Origin: an uncultured Bacteroidales bacterium
GTDB taxonomy: Bacteria > Bacteroidota > Bacteroidia > Bacteroidales > Bacteroidaceae
Assembly (NCBI GenBank): GCA_902802265.1
Contig: CADCLN010000032.1
Location: forward strand, 18,400 to 55,452
Reading direction: 5' to 3'
DNA: 37,053 bases
Shown: one piece after another, positions 1-8,534 of the stretch
Layout of the letters: each line of letters starts with the position of its first letter
Numbering within the stretch: position 1 is the first letter of the stretch
The notes under the pieces: model-generated
What the model saw: only the letters and a program-made list of their open reading frames with translations
The model's database searches: none
What the model was told of the DNA's origin: nothing
Program-made: the position numbers and the translations under genes

Positions 1-753
1 GTCTATCCAGGCCCTGGACGATGCCGCCACGGCCGTTGCGCAAGCACCCGTCCCACAAGCCATTGTGATACCACTTCCGCGCTCCCAAACACGCACACGA
101 ATACCGTCAGGACGCATTTCGGCAAATTCGATGTTAGTGCGCTCGGGAAACGCAGGGTGGTATTCTAGTTCTCTTCCTCTTTCTTCCACAGCGTCCACGT
201 TGTCCGTGAAGATGACATAGTGAGGATTACCCATTGAAACGAAAAGGGACTGACCCTCGGAACCACTCTCTATCCTCTCCCTAGAGGGTCTTCTCCCCCT
301 AGATGGGGAGTTAGAGGGGGTCTTTAAGAGTTTGGGATTAAACTGTTCTTCCTTTTCGAATACAGGTTCGCCCATATCCACTGTTACCGTATCGACGCTG
401 TTCGTTGGAGTAAGGTTCAGCCATAGAACCTTGATGCCGGAAAGTGTAAGTAGTCTGATTTCTGTCTTCTCGGTCAGCCCCTTCTCGTAAAGATACTTTC
501 CGATGCAGCGACAGGCATTTCCGCACATCATAGCTTCCGAACCGTCTGCATTGAAGATACGCATGGAGAAATCAGCTTCGGGAATGGGACTTCTACCAAT
601 CAAGACGAGCCCATCGGAACCTATTCCTTGGTGGCGGTCACTCCAAAGACGTGCCAACTCCGACGGATTGTCTATATTATATAATAATGTGTCAATGTAG
701 ATGTAGTCGTTGCCCGCACCATGCATTTTTGTAAAGCGAATAACCTGTTTCAT
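1..753 (-). CDS. dapF: Diaminopimelate epimerase DapF (C-terminus cut by window edge)
   Basis: DapF interconverts LL- and meso-diaminopimelate in lysine and peptidoglycan-precursor synthesis in the cytosol. I translated it on the minus strand from ATG 753-751. Visible family motifs are KMHGAGNDY near the start, [13 protein letters not shown] with the first catalytic Cys, SMGNPH, and [15 protein letters not shown] with the second catalytic Cys. About 251 codons are present and the last few tens of residues lie outside the window. Oddity: between VDMGEPVF and SMGNPH the protein carries a low-complexity stretch ([19 protein letters not shown]) encoded by a dispersed G/C-rich repeat at 282-325. 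The frame stays open through it, and it sits in what is normally a short variable loop between the two catalytic motifs. A minus-strand TAnnTTTG box at 803-810 lies just upstream. The identity is secure from both Cys motifs; whether the insert is tolerated is inference. Confidence 0.95.
   Translation of the reverse strand, partial: MKQVIRFTKMHGAGNDYIYIDTLLYNIDNPSELARLWSDRHQGIGSDGLVLIGRSPIPEADFSMRIFNADGSEAMMCGNACRCIGKYLYEKGLTEKTEIRLLTLSGIKVLWLNLTPTNSVDTVTVDMGEPVFEKEEQFNPKLLKTPSNSPSRGRRPSRERIESGSEGQSLFVSMGNPHYVIFTDNVDAVEERGRELEYHPAFPERTNIEFAEMRPDGIRVRVWERGSGITMACGTGACATAVAASSRAWID
282..325 (-). repeat. Dispersed hairpin repeat, copy 1, inside dapF
   Basis: Read on the minus strand, this is AAAGACCCCCTCTAACTCCC, then CATCTAGGGGGAGAAG and a degenerate second half (ACCCTCTAG). 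It matches the copies at 8494-8529 and 9653-9684 almost base for base. It is in sense orientation to dapF and is translated as [10 protein letters not shown]. The inner TCCCC...GGGGA arms can form a small stem. Confidence 0.85.
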
Positions 754-802
754 TTTGTGTTGCCTTTTTTCTTTTTACTTACATTTTTATGTAAATCCTG
801 TG

Positions 803-835
803 CAAAGGTATGCATTTTGTTTCAAAACAAGCAAA
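803..835 (-). promoter_or_regulatory. Putative dapF promoter (Bacteroidetes type)
   Basis: The minus strand reads TACCTTTG at 810-803, a match to the TAnnTTTG -7 box. A TTTG -33 element lies at 835-832, separated by 21 bases, and the dapF ATG is about 50 bases downstream. This is seen in sequence; promoter activity is inferred. Confidence 0.6.
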
Positions 836-923
836 TTTAGCGAACAAAAGCATAATATATCGCTTAATTATTTATCATATATCAAGAAAAGCATATCAAA
901 TCATATCATTTTGGTATGTTTTT

Positions 924-955
924 ATTGTAAAATACAACATATTGTCTTACCTTTG
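924..955 (+). promoter_or_regulatory. Putative glnK-amtB promoter (Bacteroidetes type)
   Basis: TACCTTTG at 948-955 matches the -7 consensus, with a TTG at 925-927 about 20 bases upstream. It lies 55 bases before the PII start and is divergent from the dapF promoter. The 754-1010 gap is AT-rich and holds nothing else I recognise. Confidence 0.6.
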
Positions 956-1010
956 CACCGAAAACATTGCAATGTGACAAATAGGACGCTTAATTTTTAA
1001 ATTTTAAGTT

Positions 1011-1358
1011 ATGAAGAAAATTGAAGCAATCATTAGGAAAACCAAATTTGAGGAAGTGAAAGAAGCTCTGCTCTCGTCGGACATTGACTGGTTTGAGTAT
1101 CACGACGTTCACGGCATCGGCCAGAGCCGACAGGAACGTATCTATCGTGGTGTTCAGTATTCAACGGATGTGATAGAGCGTGTGGCTATGACCATTGTCT
1201 GTCGCGACCAGTTCGTGGAGCCAACGGTGAAAGTAATCATTGATACCGCTCACACGGGTGAAATTGGTGATGGGCGCATCTTCGTGAGCGAAATGATAGA
1301 CACATGGAGCATCCGCACAGGGGAACATGGAGACACCGTATTAAGAGATAAAAAATAA
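1011..1358 (+). CDS. glnK: Nitrogen regulatory protein PII (GlnK/GlnB family)
   Basis: This is a small trimeric signal protein that senses 2-oxoglutarate and ATP/ADP and plugs AmtB when nitrogen is plentiful. At 115 residues it has the family length (112-115). It starts MKKIEAIIRK like E. coli GlnB. The T-loop reads RIYRGVQYSTD, with Tyr50 aligned to the uridylylated Tyr51 of E. coli after a one-residue deletion. The nucleotide-binding B-loop TGEIGDGR is at residues 82-89, followed by IRTGE. It lies 34 bases before amtB, the usual glnK-amtB pairing, and I name it glnK mainly on that context. Whether Tyr50 is modified here is unknown. Confidence 0.95.
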   Translation: MKKIEAIIRKTKFEEVKEALLSSDIDWFEYHDVHGIGQSRQERIYRGVQYSTDVIERVAMTIVCRDQFVEPTVKVIIDTAHTGEIGDGRIFVSEMIDTWSIRTGEHGDTVLRDKK

Positions 1359-1392
1359 ATAGTACAACAACACAAACAAAGTATTTATTATT

Positions 1393-2649
1393 ATGAACGA
1401 TATTGCACTTTCATTAGATACAGTATGGATGTTGTTGGCGGCTATGCTTGTGTTTTTTATGCAACCTGGCTTTGCGCTATGCGAGGCTGGTTTTACACGT
1501 AGCAAGAATACGGCCAACATTCTGTTTAAGAATTTTGTAGATTTCATGTTCGGCTCACTGTTGTTCTGGTTCATTGGTTTTGGATTCATGTTCGGATCGG
1601 ACGGTGCCGGCTTCATAGGAGCACCCAACTTCGGCGACCTTTCTTTTTATCGTGGCGATTTGCCAGTAGAGGGTTTCCTTATCTTCGAGACTGTTTTCTG
1701 CGCCACAAGCGCCACGATAGTCAGCGGTGCAATGGCGGAACGGACAAAGTTTTCGATGTACGTCATCTACAGTGCCATCATTTCATTGGTTATTTATCCC
1801 ATCGAGGGGCATTGGACTTGGGGCGGCGGATGGCTCTGCAATGATGCCACCGACGGCTTCATGATGCAGACTTTTGGCGACGCCTTCCATGATTTTGCTG
1901 GGTCGGCCATCGTGCACAGCGTGGGCGGTGTGCTGGCTCTGATAGGTGCAATGGCTTTGGGCGCACGGCGGGGTAAGTATGCCAAGGACGGTAGCAGCCG
2001 TGCCATTCCAGGTCACTCGCTGACGCTTGCAGCACTGGGGGTCTTTATCCTCTGGATGGGATGGTTCGGCTTCAACCCTGGATCGCAGTTGGCTGCCAGC
2101 GGTGCCGTCAATCGGATAGCCATCAGCCACGTCTTCCTGACGACGAACCTGGCAGCAGCGGCGGGTGGTGTCGCCACCATGTTCATCACATGGCTGAAGT
2201 ACAGGAAGCCGTCGTTCTCGTTGACGCTGAACGGTGTACTGGCGGGTCTGGTGGGCATTACGGCAGGCTGCGACCTTGTCTCGCCCGCAGGAGCCGTCGC
2301 CATCGGACTGGTCTGCGGAACGGTGCTCGTCTTTTCCATTGAGTTTATCGACCATGTGTTGCACATCGACGACCCTGTCGGCGCAAGCTCTGTCCATGGT
2401 GTCTGCGGCATCCTCGGCACGTTGATGACGGGGCTGTTCTCAACGAGCAACGGAGCTTTTTACGGCCACGGCTGGGGTTTCTTCGGTGCTGAGTGCTTTG
2501 GCATACTCGTCATTGACCTCTGGGCAGCAATGTGTGGCGGGTTGCTTTTCTTTGGCATTAAGGCGATTCACGGCTTGCGCGTGCCTGCCCGTATTGAGGA
2601 CGAGGGACTGGATGTGTATGAGCATGGAGAACTTTGTTATAATTCATAA
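1393..2649 (+). CDS. amtB: Ammonium channel AmtB
   Basis: This is an inner-membrane trimeric ammonium/ammonia channel of 418 residues. The sequence is almost entirely hydrophobic segments, consistent with 11 membrane helices. The twin-histidine pore pair is visible: His175 in HDFAGSAIVHSVGG and His335 in DDPVGASSVHGVCG. The CxxGF-like early motif LCEAGFTRSKN is also present. No cleavable signal peptide is obvious. It follows the PII gene at 34 bases. The stop codon (2647-2649) lies inside short AATTCNN heptamer repeats that lead into the next gene, with only 19 bases between them, so the three genes probably form one transcript expressed under nitrogen limitation (inference from the family). 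Confidence 0.97.
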   Translation: MNDIALSLDTVWMLLAAMLVFFMQPGFALCEAGFTRSKNTANILFKNFVDFMFGSLLFWFIGFGFMFGSDGAGFIGAPNFGDLSFYRGDLPVEGFLIFETVFCATSATIVSGAMAERTKFSMYVIYSAIISLVIYPIEGHWTWGGGWLCNDATDGFMMQTFGDAFHDFAGSAIVHSVGGVLALIGAMALGARRGKYAKDGSSRAIPGHSLTLAALGVFILWMGWFGFNPGSQLAASGAVNRIAISHVFLTTNLAAAAGGVATMFITWLKYRKPSFSLTLNGVLAGLVGITAGCDLVSPAGAVAIGLVCGTVLVFSIEFIDHVLHIDDPVGASSVHGVCGILGTLMTGLFSTSNGAFYGHGWGFFGAECFGILVIDLWAAMCGGLLFFGIKAIHGLRVPARIEDEGLDVYEHGELCYNS

Positions 2650-2661
2650 TTCGCAATTCAC
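2641..2661 (+). repeat. AATTCNN heptamer repeat, three units
   Basis: AATTCAT, AATTCGC and AATTCAC follow one another and overlap the amtB stop codon. This is the same 7-base periodicity seen before asnB (6761-6823) and carAB (8535-8555). Confidence 0.6.
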
Positions 2662-2668
2662 AAATAAA

Positions 2669-3358
2669 ATGAAAAAATTAGTAATGATAGCCCTGTCTGT
2701 GGTCGGTATGACCACGGCGGGCGCCCAAGACAAGGTGGGGGCAACCATCGGAACTGACCTCGTTAGCCAGTACATTTGGCGTGGCCAGAATCTCGGCGAC
2801 CTCAGTCTGCAGCCTACTCTTGGGATTGACTACAAGGGTATCAGCCTCTCGGCATGGGGCAGCGTGGGCATCAGTAATAGTTCGGACACGAAGGAGCTGG
2901 ACCTGACTCTCAGGTACGACTGCAGGGGTTTCAGCGTGGGTGTGACCGACTATTGGTTCTCTGGCGGCAATTATTTCCAGTATGAAGGGGGCAGGACGAC
3001 ACACATCTGGGAGGGGTTCGTCGGCTACGACTTCGGTTTTCTTGCCGCAACATGGTACACGAATTTTGCGGGTAACGATGGTCTGAACGGCAACGACCGG
3101 CGAGCCTACAGTAGTTATTTTGAAGTGTCTTCACCCTTCCGTCTCGGTGGACTTGACTGGGCAGCAACGGTCGGCATGGTGCCTTGGCAAACAACAAGCT
3201 ATGGCAGCAACGGCTTCTGCGTCACGAATGTTTCGCTGCGGGCCACCAAGGATTTTGTTGTCAAGGACCAGTGGCATTTGCCCGTTTTCGCAGGGCTTAC
3301 GGCTAACCCCCGAAGTGAGAGTCTCTATCTGATTGTCGGACTGTCGTTCCGCCGCTGA
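2669..3358 (+). CDS. Outer-membrane beta-barrel protein, TorF/Gcw_chp-like, linked to amtB
   Basis: The product is 229 residues from ATG 2669. An upstream in-frame ATG at 2486 would run through amtB and lacks a signal, so I reject it. The N-terminus MKKLVMIALSVVGMTTAGAQ is a signal peptide with probable cleavage near AGA-Q. The mature part has alternating aromatic and polar strands, opens with GATIGTDLVSQYIWRGQNLG and ends in a C-terminal aromatic/Arg strand (LYLIVGLSFRR). Both traits are typical of small porin-like barrels of the TorF (Gcw_chp) family. Its position directly after amtB suggests an outer-membrane partner for ammonium or nitrogen uptake. Substrate and pore activity cannot be read from the sequence. 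Confidence 0.75.
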   Translation: MKKLVMIALSVVGMTTAGAQDKVGATIGTDLVSQYIWRGQNLGDLSLQPTLGIDYKGISLSAWGSVGISNSSDTKELDLTLRYDCRGFSVGVTDYWFSGGNYFQYEGGRTTHIWEGFVGYDFGFLAATWYTNFAGNDGLNGNDRRAYSSYFEVSSPFRLGGLDWAATVGMVPWQTTSYGSNGFCVTNVSLRATKDFVVKDQWHLPVFAGLTANPRSESLYLIVGLSFRR

Positions 3359-3373
3359 TGTTTATCAAGGATG

Positions 3374-3404
3374 GGGGAAGGCCGACAATGGTCTCCCCCC
3401 CCAC
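3374..3404 (+). terminator. Possible imperfect hairpin before pyrG
   Basis: A run of G (GGGGGAAGGCC) followed shortly by GGTCTCCCCCC can form an imperfect stem between the TorF-like gene and pyrG. There is no U-tract, so it may be an attenuator-like fold rather than a terminator. Confidence 0.3.
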
Positions 3405-3415
3405 TACTATAGCGT

Positions 3416-5032
3416 ATGAGTTCAAAATATATTTTCGTCACAGGTGGCGTGGTTTCGTCGCTGGGCAAGGGTATCATCGCTGCAAGTATTGGCAAGTTGC
3501 TACAGGCTCGCGGCTTCAGGGTCACGATTCAGAAGTTCGACCCCTACATCAATATTGACCCTGGTACGCTCAACCCCTACGAACACGGCGAGTGTTATGT
3601 GACGGCGGACGGCGTGGAAACTGACCTCGACCTGGGACATTATGAGCGTTTCACCGACATACGGACTACTCGCCACAACAGTATCACCACGGGTAGAATA
3701 TACAAGACGGTCATTGACCGTGAACGCCACGGCGACTATCTGGGCAGGACTATTCAGGTGGTACCACACATCACGGACGAGATAAAGAGGAGGATGTTGA
3801 GGGAGGACGGCGAGGACGAGGTGTTTGACTTCGTCATCACGGAGGTGGGGGGCACGATAGGCGACATCGAGAGTGCTCCGTTCATGGAGGCTATACGCCA
3901 GTTGCGTTGGCAGCTGGGGCAGGGTGCGGTGTGTGTACACCTGACGTATGTTCCTTACCTGCGAGCAGCTGACGAACTGAAGACTAAGCCTACGCAACAC
4001 TCTGTCAAGGAGATGCAAGGCATGGGCATCCAGCCCGACGTGCTGGTGCTCCGCACGGAACGCCACCTGGACGATGGGCTGCGCGGGAAGGTGGCTTCGT
4101 TTTGCAATGTGGATTTGGAGTGTGTGGTGCAATGCGAGGATATGCCCAGCATCTACGAGGTGCCTGTCAGTATGCAACGGCAGGGGCTGGACGCTGCCAT
4201 ATTGCGCAAGATGGGTATTGCGGTCGGCGAGACTCCAGCGATGGCGCCTTGGCACGTTTTTCTGGAAAAGCTGCATGGTGCCCAGCAGGAGGTGCACGTG
4301 GCTCTGGTGGGCAAGTATGACTTGCAGGATGCTTATAAGAGTATTCGCGAGAGCCTGAATCTGGCGGGCATCTACAACGGCGTGAGGGCTGTGGTTCATT
4401 TTGTCAACAGCGAGGGTTTAACGCAAGCGTGTGTGGCTGACAGACTGGATGGGGTGGCTGGCATCGTCGTTTGTCCTGGTTTCGGCCGGAGGGGTACGGA
4501 GGGAAAGGTGGTAGCCGCCGAATATGCACGTACACACGACATACCTGCCTTCGGAATATGCCTCGGTATGCAGATGATGGTCGTTGAGTTTGCACGTAAT
4601 GTGCTGGGGTATGACGACGCGAACAGTAGCGAGATGGACTCGCAAACGCCGCACAATGTCATCGACATGATGGAGAATCAAAAGGCGGTCACACAGATGG
4701 GCGGAACGATGAGACTCGGTGCATACGACTGCGAACTTGCAGAGAATAGTCGTGCCTACGAGGCTTACGGTCAGGTATCTTTTATCAGGGAAAGGCACAG
4801 GCATCGCTATGAGTTTAACAACGCCTACAGGGAGGCTTTCGAAAGGGCAGGCATGAAGTGTGTGGGTATCAACCCCACAGCCAATCTTGTCGAGGTTGTC
4901 GAGATACCATCGTTAAGGTGGTACATCGGCACACAGTTCCACCCCGAGTACACATCTACCGTGCTACACCCGCATCCACTGTTTATGTCGTTCATTAAAG
5001 CTTGCGTAAGATATGGAACAGTTAAAGCATGA
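3416..5032 (+). CDS. pyrG: CTP synthase
   Basis: PyrG makes CTP from UTP, ATP and glutamine. It is 538 residues, the normal length. The N-terminal synthetase domain begins KYIFVTGGVVSSLGKGI (residues 4-20) and contains the UTP/CTP site region GGTIGDIES near residue 145. The C-terminal class I glutaminase domain (from about 294) has the nucleophile Cys382 in FGICLGMQ and the His509/Glu511 pair in QFHPEY. The last 20 bases overlap the start of the PurF-like gene, so the two are probably translationally coupled. It follows the TorF-like gene by 57 bases. That gap holds an imperfect GGGGGAAGGCC / GGTCTCCCCCC hairpin, which could attenuate or terminate. Confidence 0.98.
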   Translation: MSSKYIFVTGGVVSSLGKGIIAASIGKLLQARGFRVTIQKFDPYINIDPGTLNPYEHGECYVTADGVETDLDLGHYERFTDIRTTRHNSITTGRIYKTVIDRERHGDYLGRTIQVVPHITDEIKRRMLREDGEDEVFDFVITEVGGTIGDIESAPFMEAIRQLRWQLGQGAVCVHLTYVPYLRAADELKTKPTQHSVKEMQGMGIQPDVLVLRTERHLDDGLRGKVASFCNVDLECVVQCEDMPSIYEVPVSMQRQGLDAAILRKMGIAVGETPAMAPWHVFLEKLHGAQQEVHVALVGKYDLQDAYKSIRESLNLAGIYNGVRAVVHFVNSEGLTQACVADRLDGVAGIVVCPGFGRRGTEGKVVAAEYARTHDIPAFGICLGMQMMVVEFARNVLGYDDANSSEMDSQTPHNVIDMMENQKAVTQMGGTMRLGAYDCELAENSRAYEAYGQVSFIRERHRHRYEFNNAYREAFERAGMKCVGINPTANLVEVVEIPSLRWYIGTQFHPEYTSTVLHPHPLFMSFIKACVRYGTVKA

Positions 5033-6761
5033 GTGTGGCGTAGCTATGGTGAGGCTCCTGAAACCACAGGGGTATTTCAAGCAGAAGTACGATTCTGGGG
5101 CTTATGCGCTCGAAAAGCTCTATCTGATGATGGAGAAGCAGCATAATCGCGGTCAAGAGGGAGCTGGCATCGCTTGTGTCAACATGGATTCGCCTGTTGG
5201 CACAGAGTATATGTTGCGCGAAAAGGCTCTGGGGAAGGATGCTATCACGGAGGTCTTCAGCAGGGTTACTCCCGAATGGTCGGAGGCTCAGCTTTTCATG
5301 GGGCACCTGCGCTACTCCACCACAGGAAGGATTGGCCTGCAGTATGTGCATCCGTTTTTACGCCGTAACAACTGGCGGGCAAAGAATCTTTGTCTCTGCG
5401 GCAACTTCAATATGACAAACATTGACGAGATTTTCCAGATGATGGTCAGACAAGGACAATCGCCACGCATCTACAGCGATTCGTACATCACGCTCGAACT
5501 GATGGGACATCGGCTGGACCGCGAAGCGGAACGATGTTTCGAAGAAGCAAAGAAGAAGGGTCTGCAGGATACTGATATTACCCGTTACATAGAGGATAAC
5601 GTGCAGATGGGCAATGTGCTGCGCACCACGATGGCTAAGTATGACGGCGGTTACGTCATGTGTGGCCTTACAGGCAGTGGTGAGATGTTTGCCATGCGCG
5701 ACCCTTGGGGCATCCGACCAGCCTTTTTCTACAGGAATGATGAAGTGGTAGCCGTCAGCAGTGAGCGTGCTGTGTTGCAGACAACCTTTGACCTCTGCTG
5801 TGAAGATGTAGAGGAACTGTCAGCAGGCGGAGCGATTATCGTTCACAAAAACGGTCGGTTCGATCTCGAATCCATCCTTCCACCGCAGATGCAGTCTCGT
5901 TGCTCGTTTGAACGCATCTACTTCAGCCGTGGTTCCGACCGCGATATCTACCGTGAACGCAAGCTACTCGGCAAGGGGCTCACAGCACCTATCCTTAAAG
6001 CCATCGATGGTGATGTTGAAAACACCGTGTTCTCCTTCATCCCCAACACAGCCGAGGTGGCTTTCTACGGCATGATAGAAGGACTGAGAAACCAAGGCTA
6101 CGATGTGCGCAGCGAGAAGGTGGCGTGGAAGGACGTCAAGCTACGCACCTTCATCACAGAGGCTGGCACTCGCAACAACTTAGCATCGCATGTCTATGAC
6201 ATTACCTACGGATCGCTACGCCCATATAAAGACAACCTTGTCATCATCGACGACTCGATTGTGCGCGGAACGACTCTGAAGGAAAGTGTCTTCAAGATAC
6301 TTGACCGACTGCATCCCAAGAAAATCGTGATGGTCAGCAGTTCACCACAAATCCGTTACCCCGACTATTACGGCATCGACATGGCGCGTCTGGAAGAATT
6401 CTGCGCTTTCCGTGCTGCTATAGAGCTCGCCAAGGAACGCGGCATGGGGCAGTTGGTGAACGACATCTACGAAGCCTGTCGTGCCGAACTACGCAAGCCA
6501 AATGAAAAACAGCAGAACTGCGTATGCTCTCTTTACAAGTCTTTCAGCGTGGAGGATATTAACCGAAAGATGGCAGAGATGTTGCGCCCTGCCAACATGC
6601 AAACACAGGTCGAGTTCGTCTTTCAGACTATCGAAGGACTTCATGCAGCCTGCCCCAACCACAAAGGTGACTGGTACTTCACCGGTCGTTATCCGACACC
6701 AGGAGGCAATCGGCTTGTCAACCAGGCATTTATCAAGTATGTTGAAGAAGACCCCCTCTAA
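5013..6761 (+). CDS. purF: Amidophosphoribosyltransferase-like glutamine amidotransferase (long PurF form)
   Basis: PurF transfers glutamine amide nitrogen to PRPP in the first step of purine synthesis. At 582 residues this is longer than the usual 470-505. The nucleophile is Cys8 in HECGV, implying removal of a seven-residue propeptide. The class II amidotransferase core follows (HNRGQEGAG, MGHLRYSTTG, LCGNFNM). The PRPP-binding loop IIDDSIVRGTT is at about 410-420. The C-terminal extension ends in GDWYFTGRYPTPGGNRLVNQ, resembling long Bacteroidetes homologues. It overlaps pyrG by 20 bases. The final residues EDPL and the stop come from a partial copy of the dispersed CCCCCTCTAA repeat. A second, standard-length PurF may exist elsewhere, in which case this one could have a different acceptor. 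Confidence 0.85.
   Translation: MEQLKHECGVAMVRLLKPQGYFKQKYDSGAYALEKLYLMMEKQHNRGQEGAGIACVNMDSPVGTEYMLREKALGKDAITEVFSRVTPEWSEAQLFMGHLRYSTTGRIGLQYVHPFLRRNNWRAKNLCLCGNFNMTNIDEIFQMMVRQGQSPRIYSDSYITLELMGHRLDREAERCFEEAKKKGLQDTDITRYIEDNVQMGNVLRTTMAKYDGGYVMCGLTGSGEMFAMRDPWGIRPAFFYRNDEVVAVSSERAVLQTTFDLCCEDVEELSAGGAIIVHKNGRFDLESILPPQMQSRCSFERIYFSRGSDRDIYRERKLLGKGLTAPILKAIDGDVENTVFSFIPNTAEVAFYGMIEGLRNQGYDVRSEKVAWKDVKLRTFITEAGTRNNLASHVYDITYGSLRPYKDNLVIIDDSIVRGTTLKESVFKILDRLHPKKIVMVSSSPQIRYPDYYGIDMARLEEFCAFRAAIELAKERGMGQLVNDIYEACRAELRKPNEKQQNCVCSLYKSFSVEDINRKMAEMLRPANMQTQVEFVFQTIEGLHAACPNHKGDWYFTGRYPTPGGNRLVNQAFIKYVEEDPL
6748..6761 (+). repeat. Dispersed repeat, copy 2 (partial), at the purF stop
   Basis: AAGACCCCCTCTAA is identical to the first 14 bases of the copy at 8496-8509. 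Here the TAA inside the repeat serves as the stop codon of the PurF-like gene. Confidence 0.7.
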
Positions 6762-6823
6762 ATGAAGAATGAAGAATGAAGAATGAAGAATATCGTAAAT
6801 TGTAAATCGTAAATTGTAAATTG
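6761..6823 (+). repeat. Two heptamer tandem arrays between purF and asnB
   Basis: Four perfect AATGAAG units (6761-6788) are followed by AATATCG and four TAAATYG units (6796-6823), ending four bases before the asnB ATG. Because 7 is not a multiple of 3, successive TAA triplets fall in all three frames. Confidence 0.85.
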
Positions 6824-6827
6824 TATT

Positions 6828-8495
6828 ATGTGTGGATTTGTAGGTATTTTCAAGCCGGATGGCGATGTCCGGCAGAAACGTGAGCAGGCTCTGAAGATGT
6901 CTGCAAAAATACGTCATCGCGGACCAGACTGGAGTGGTATATATTGTAGTGACGCGGCTATCCTTGCCCATGAACGTCTCTCCATCGTCGATCCCGAGAG
7001 CGGCGGACAGCCGTTGTTCTCGACCGACAGGAAACAGGTGTTGGCTGTCAATGGCGAGATTTATAATCATCAGGAGATTCGCCGACGCTTTGCCGGACGG
7101 TATGAGTTCCAGACGGGCAGCGACTGTGAGGTCATCCTTGCGCTCTATCGGGAGAAGGGCATCGCTTTTCTTGACGAGGATATCAGCGGCATTTTTGCTT
7201 TTGCCCTGTATGATGAGCAGCGGGATGAGTTCCTGATTGCACGCGACCCTATCGGCGTGATTCCTTTGTATATGGGGCACGATGCCGACGGAACGGTGTA
7301 TGTGGCTTCGGAGCTGAAGGCGCTGGAGGGGTTCTGCGAGGAGTACGAGCCTTTCCCTCCTGGACATTACTATTGGAGCAGGGAACCTGGCTTGAAGCGG
7401 TATTACAGGCGCGACTGGTTCGGATATGATGCCGTGAAGGATAATGGGGCAAGCGCCGATGCCATTCGCGAGGGGCTGATGGCTGCCGTGAAGCGACAAC
7501 TGATGAGCGACGTGCCATACGGGGTGCTGCTCAGCGGCGGACTGGATTCTTCGGTCGTCTCTGCCATTGCCGAGAGGTTCAGCGAACATCGCATCGAGGA
7601 CGGTTCGCAGACTCGTGCCTATTGGCCTCGGCTGCATTCCTTCGCTGTGGGCTTGAAGGGGGCTCCCGACCTGGCAAAGGCTAAACTGGTGGCTGACAGT
7701 ATAGGGACGGTGCACCATGAGATTAACTACACGGTGCAGGAGGGTATCGATGCCATCCGCGACGTGATTTACCACATCGAATCTTATGATGTGACGACTG
7801 TCCGAGCCTCTACACCGATGTATCTGCTTGCCCGCGTCATCAAGTCGATGGGCATCAAGATGGTGCTGAGCGGCGAGGGCGCCGACGAGGTGTTCGGCGG
7901 GTATCTGTATTTCCACAAGGCGCCAAGTGCGAAGGCGTTTCATGAGGAGACGGTGCGCAAGCTGTCGAAGTTGCACTACTACGACTGTCTGCGTGCCAAC
8001 AAGAGTCTTGCGGCATGGGGCGTGGAGGGGCGTGTGCCTTTCCTCGACAAGGAGTTTCTCGATGTGGCTATGCGCACGAATCCGGAAGCGAAGATGTGTC
8101 GGGGAACCTGCATCGAGAAGAGGATTGTTCGCGAAGCTTTTGCCGATATGCTGCCTGCGGAGGTTGCCTGGCGCCAGAAGGAGCAGTTCAGCGACGGTGT
8201 GGGCTATTCGTGGATTGACTCGCTGAAGCGGATGACTGCCGAAGCGGTGACCGACGAACAGATGGCACGGGCTGCCGAGCGCTTCCCCATCAACCCGCCG
8301 CTGAACAAGGAGGAGTATTATTACCGCAGCATCTTTGCCGAGCTTTTCCCAAGTGATTCGGCTGCCCGAAGCGTCAACCAGGAGGCTTCTGTTGCTTGCT
8401 CTACAGCCATCGCCCTGGAATGGGATGCTTCGTTCAGAAATATGAACGAACCCAGCGGCCGCGCGGTGAAGGGGGTACATGAGGACCCTATTTAA
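6828..8495 (+). CDS. asnB: Asparagine synthetase B, glutamine-hydrolysing
   Basis: AsnB forms asparagine from aspartate, ATP and glutamine. It is 555 residues, the AsnB length. Cys2 (MCGFVGIF) is the class II amidotransferase nucleophile, with IRHRGPDWSG, NGEIYNH and GSDCEV following. The synthetase domain has the PP-loop LLSGGLDSSVVS near residues 234-245 and LSGEGADEVFGGYLYFHKAP near 345-365. It ends in the family C-terminus EWDASFRNMNEPSGRAVKGVH. The last residues (EDPI) and the stop border another repeat copy. It sits between the PurF-like and CarA genes with no visible promoter of its own, so cotranscription is likely. In Bacteroidetes asnB is often linked to glnK-amtB, which fits this location. 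Confidence 0.97.
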   Translation: MCGFVGIFKPDGDVRQKREQALKMSAKIRHRGPDWSGIYCSDAAILAHERLSIVDPESGGQPLFSTDRKQVLAVNGEIYNHQEIRRRFAGRYEFQTGSDCEVILALYREKGIAFLDEDISGIFAFALYDEQRDEFLIARDPIGVIPLYMGHDADGTVYVASELKALEGFCEEYEPFPPGHYYWSREPGLKRYYRRDWFGYDAVKDNGASADAIREGLMAAVKRQLMSDVPYGVLLSGGLDSSVVSAIAERFSEHRIEDGSQTRAYWPRLHSFAVGLKGAPDLAKAKLVADSIGTVHHEINYTVQEGIDAIRDVIYHIESYDVTTVRASTPMYLLARVIKSMGIKMVLSGEGADEVFGGYLYFHKAPSAKAFHEETVRKLSKLHYYDCLRANKSLAAWGVEGRVPFLDKEFLDVAMRTNPEAKMCRGTCIEKRIVREAFADMLPAEVAWRQKEQFSDGVGYSWIDSLKRMTAEAVTDEQMARAAERFPINPPLNKEEYYYRSIFAELFPSDSAARSVNQEASVACSTAIALEWDASFRNMNEPSGRAVKGVHEDPI

Positions 8496-8529
8496 AAGAC
8501 CCCCTCTAACTCCCCCTCTAGGGGGAAGA
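8494..8529 (+). repeat. Dispersed hairpin repeat, copy 3, between asnB and carA
   Basis: AAAAGACCCCCTCTAACTCC followed by CCCTCTAGGGGGAAGA is the cleanest copy. The arms TCCCCC and GGGGGA flank TCTA. It starts at the asnB stop codon. Confidence 0.85.
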
Positions 8530-8534
8530 TAAAA

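Noticed and set aside
2486-2668. Extended N-terminus for the TorF-like barrel starting inside amtB
   Set aside because: The extension overlaps amtB in another frame and would bury the clear signal peptide that begins at 2669.
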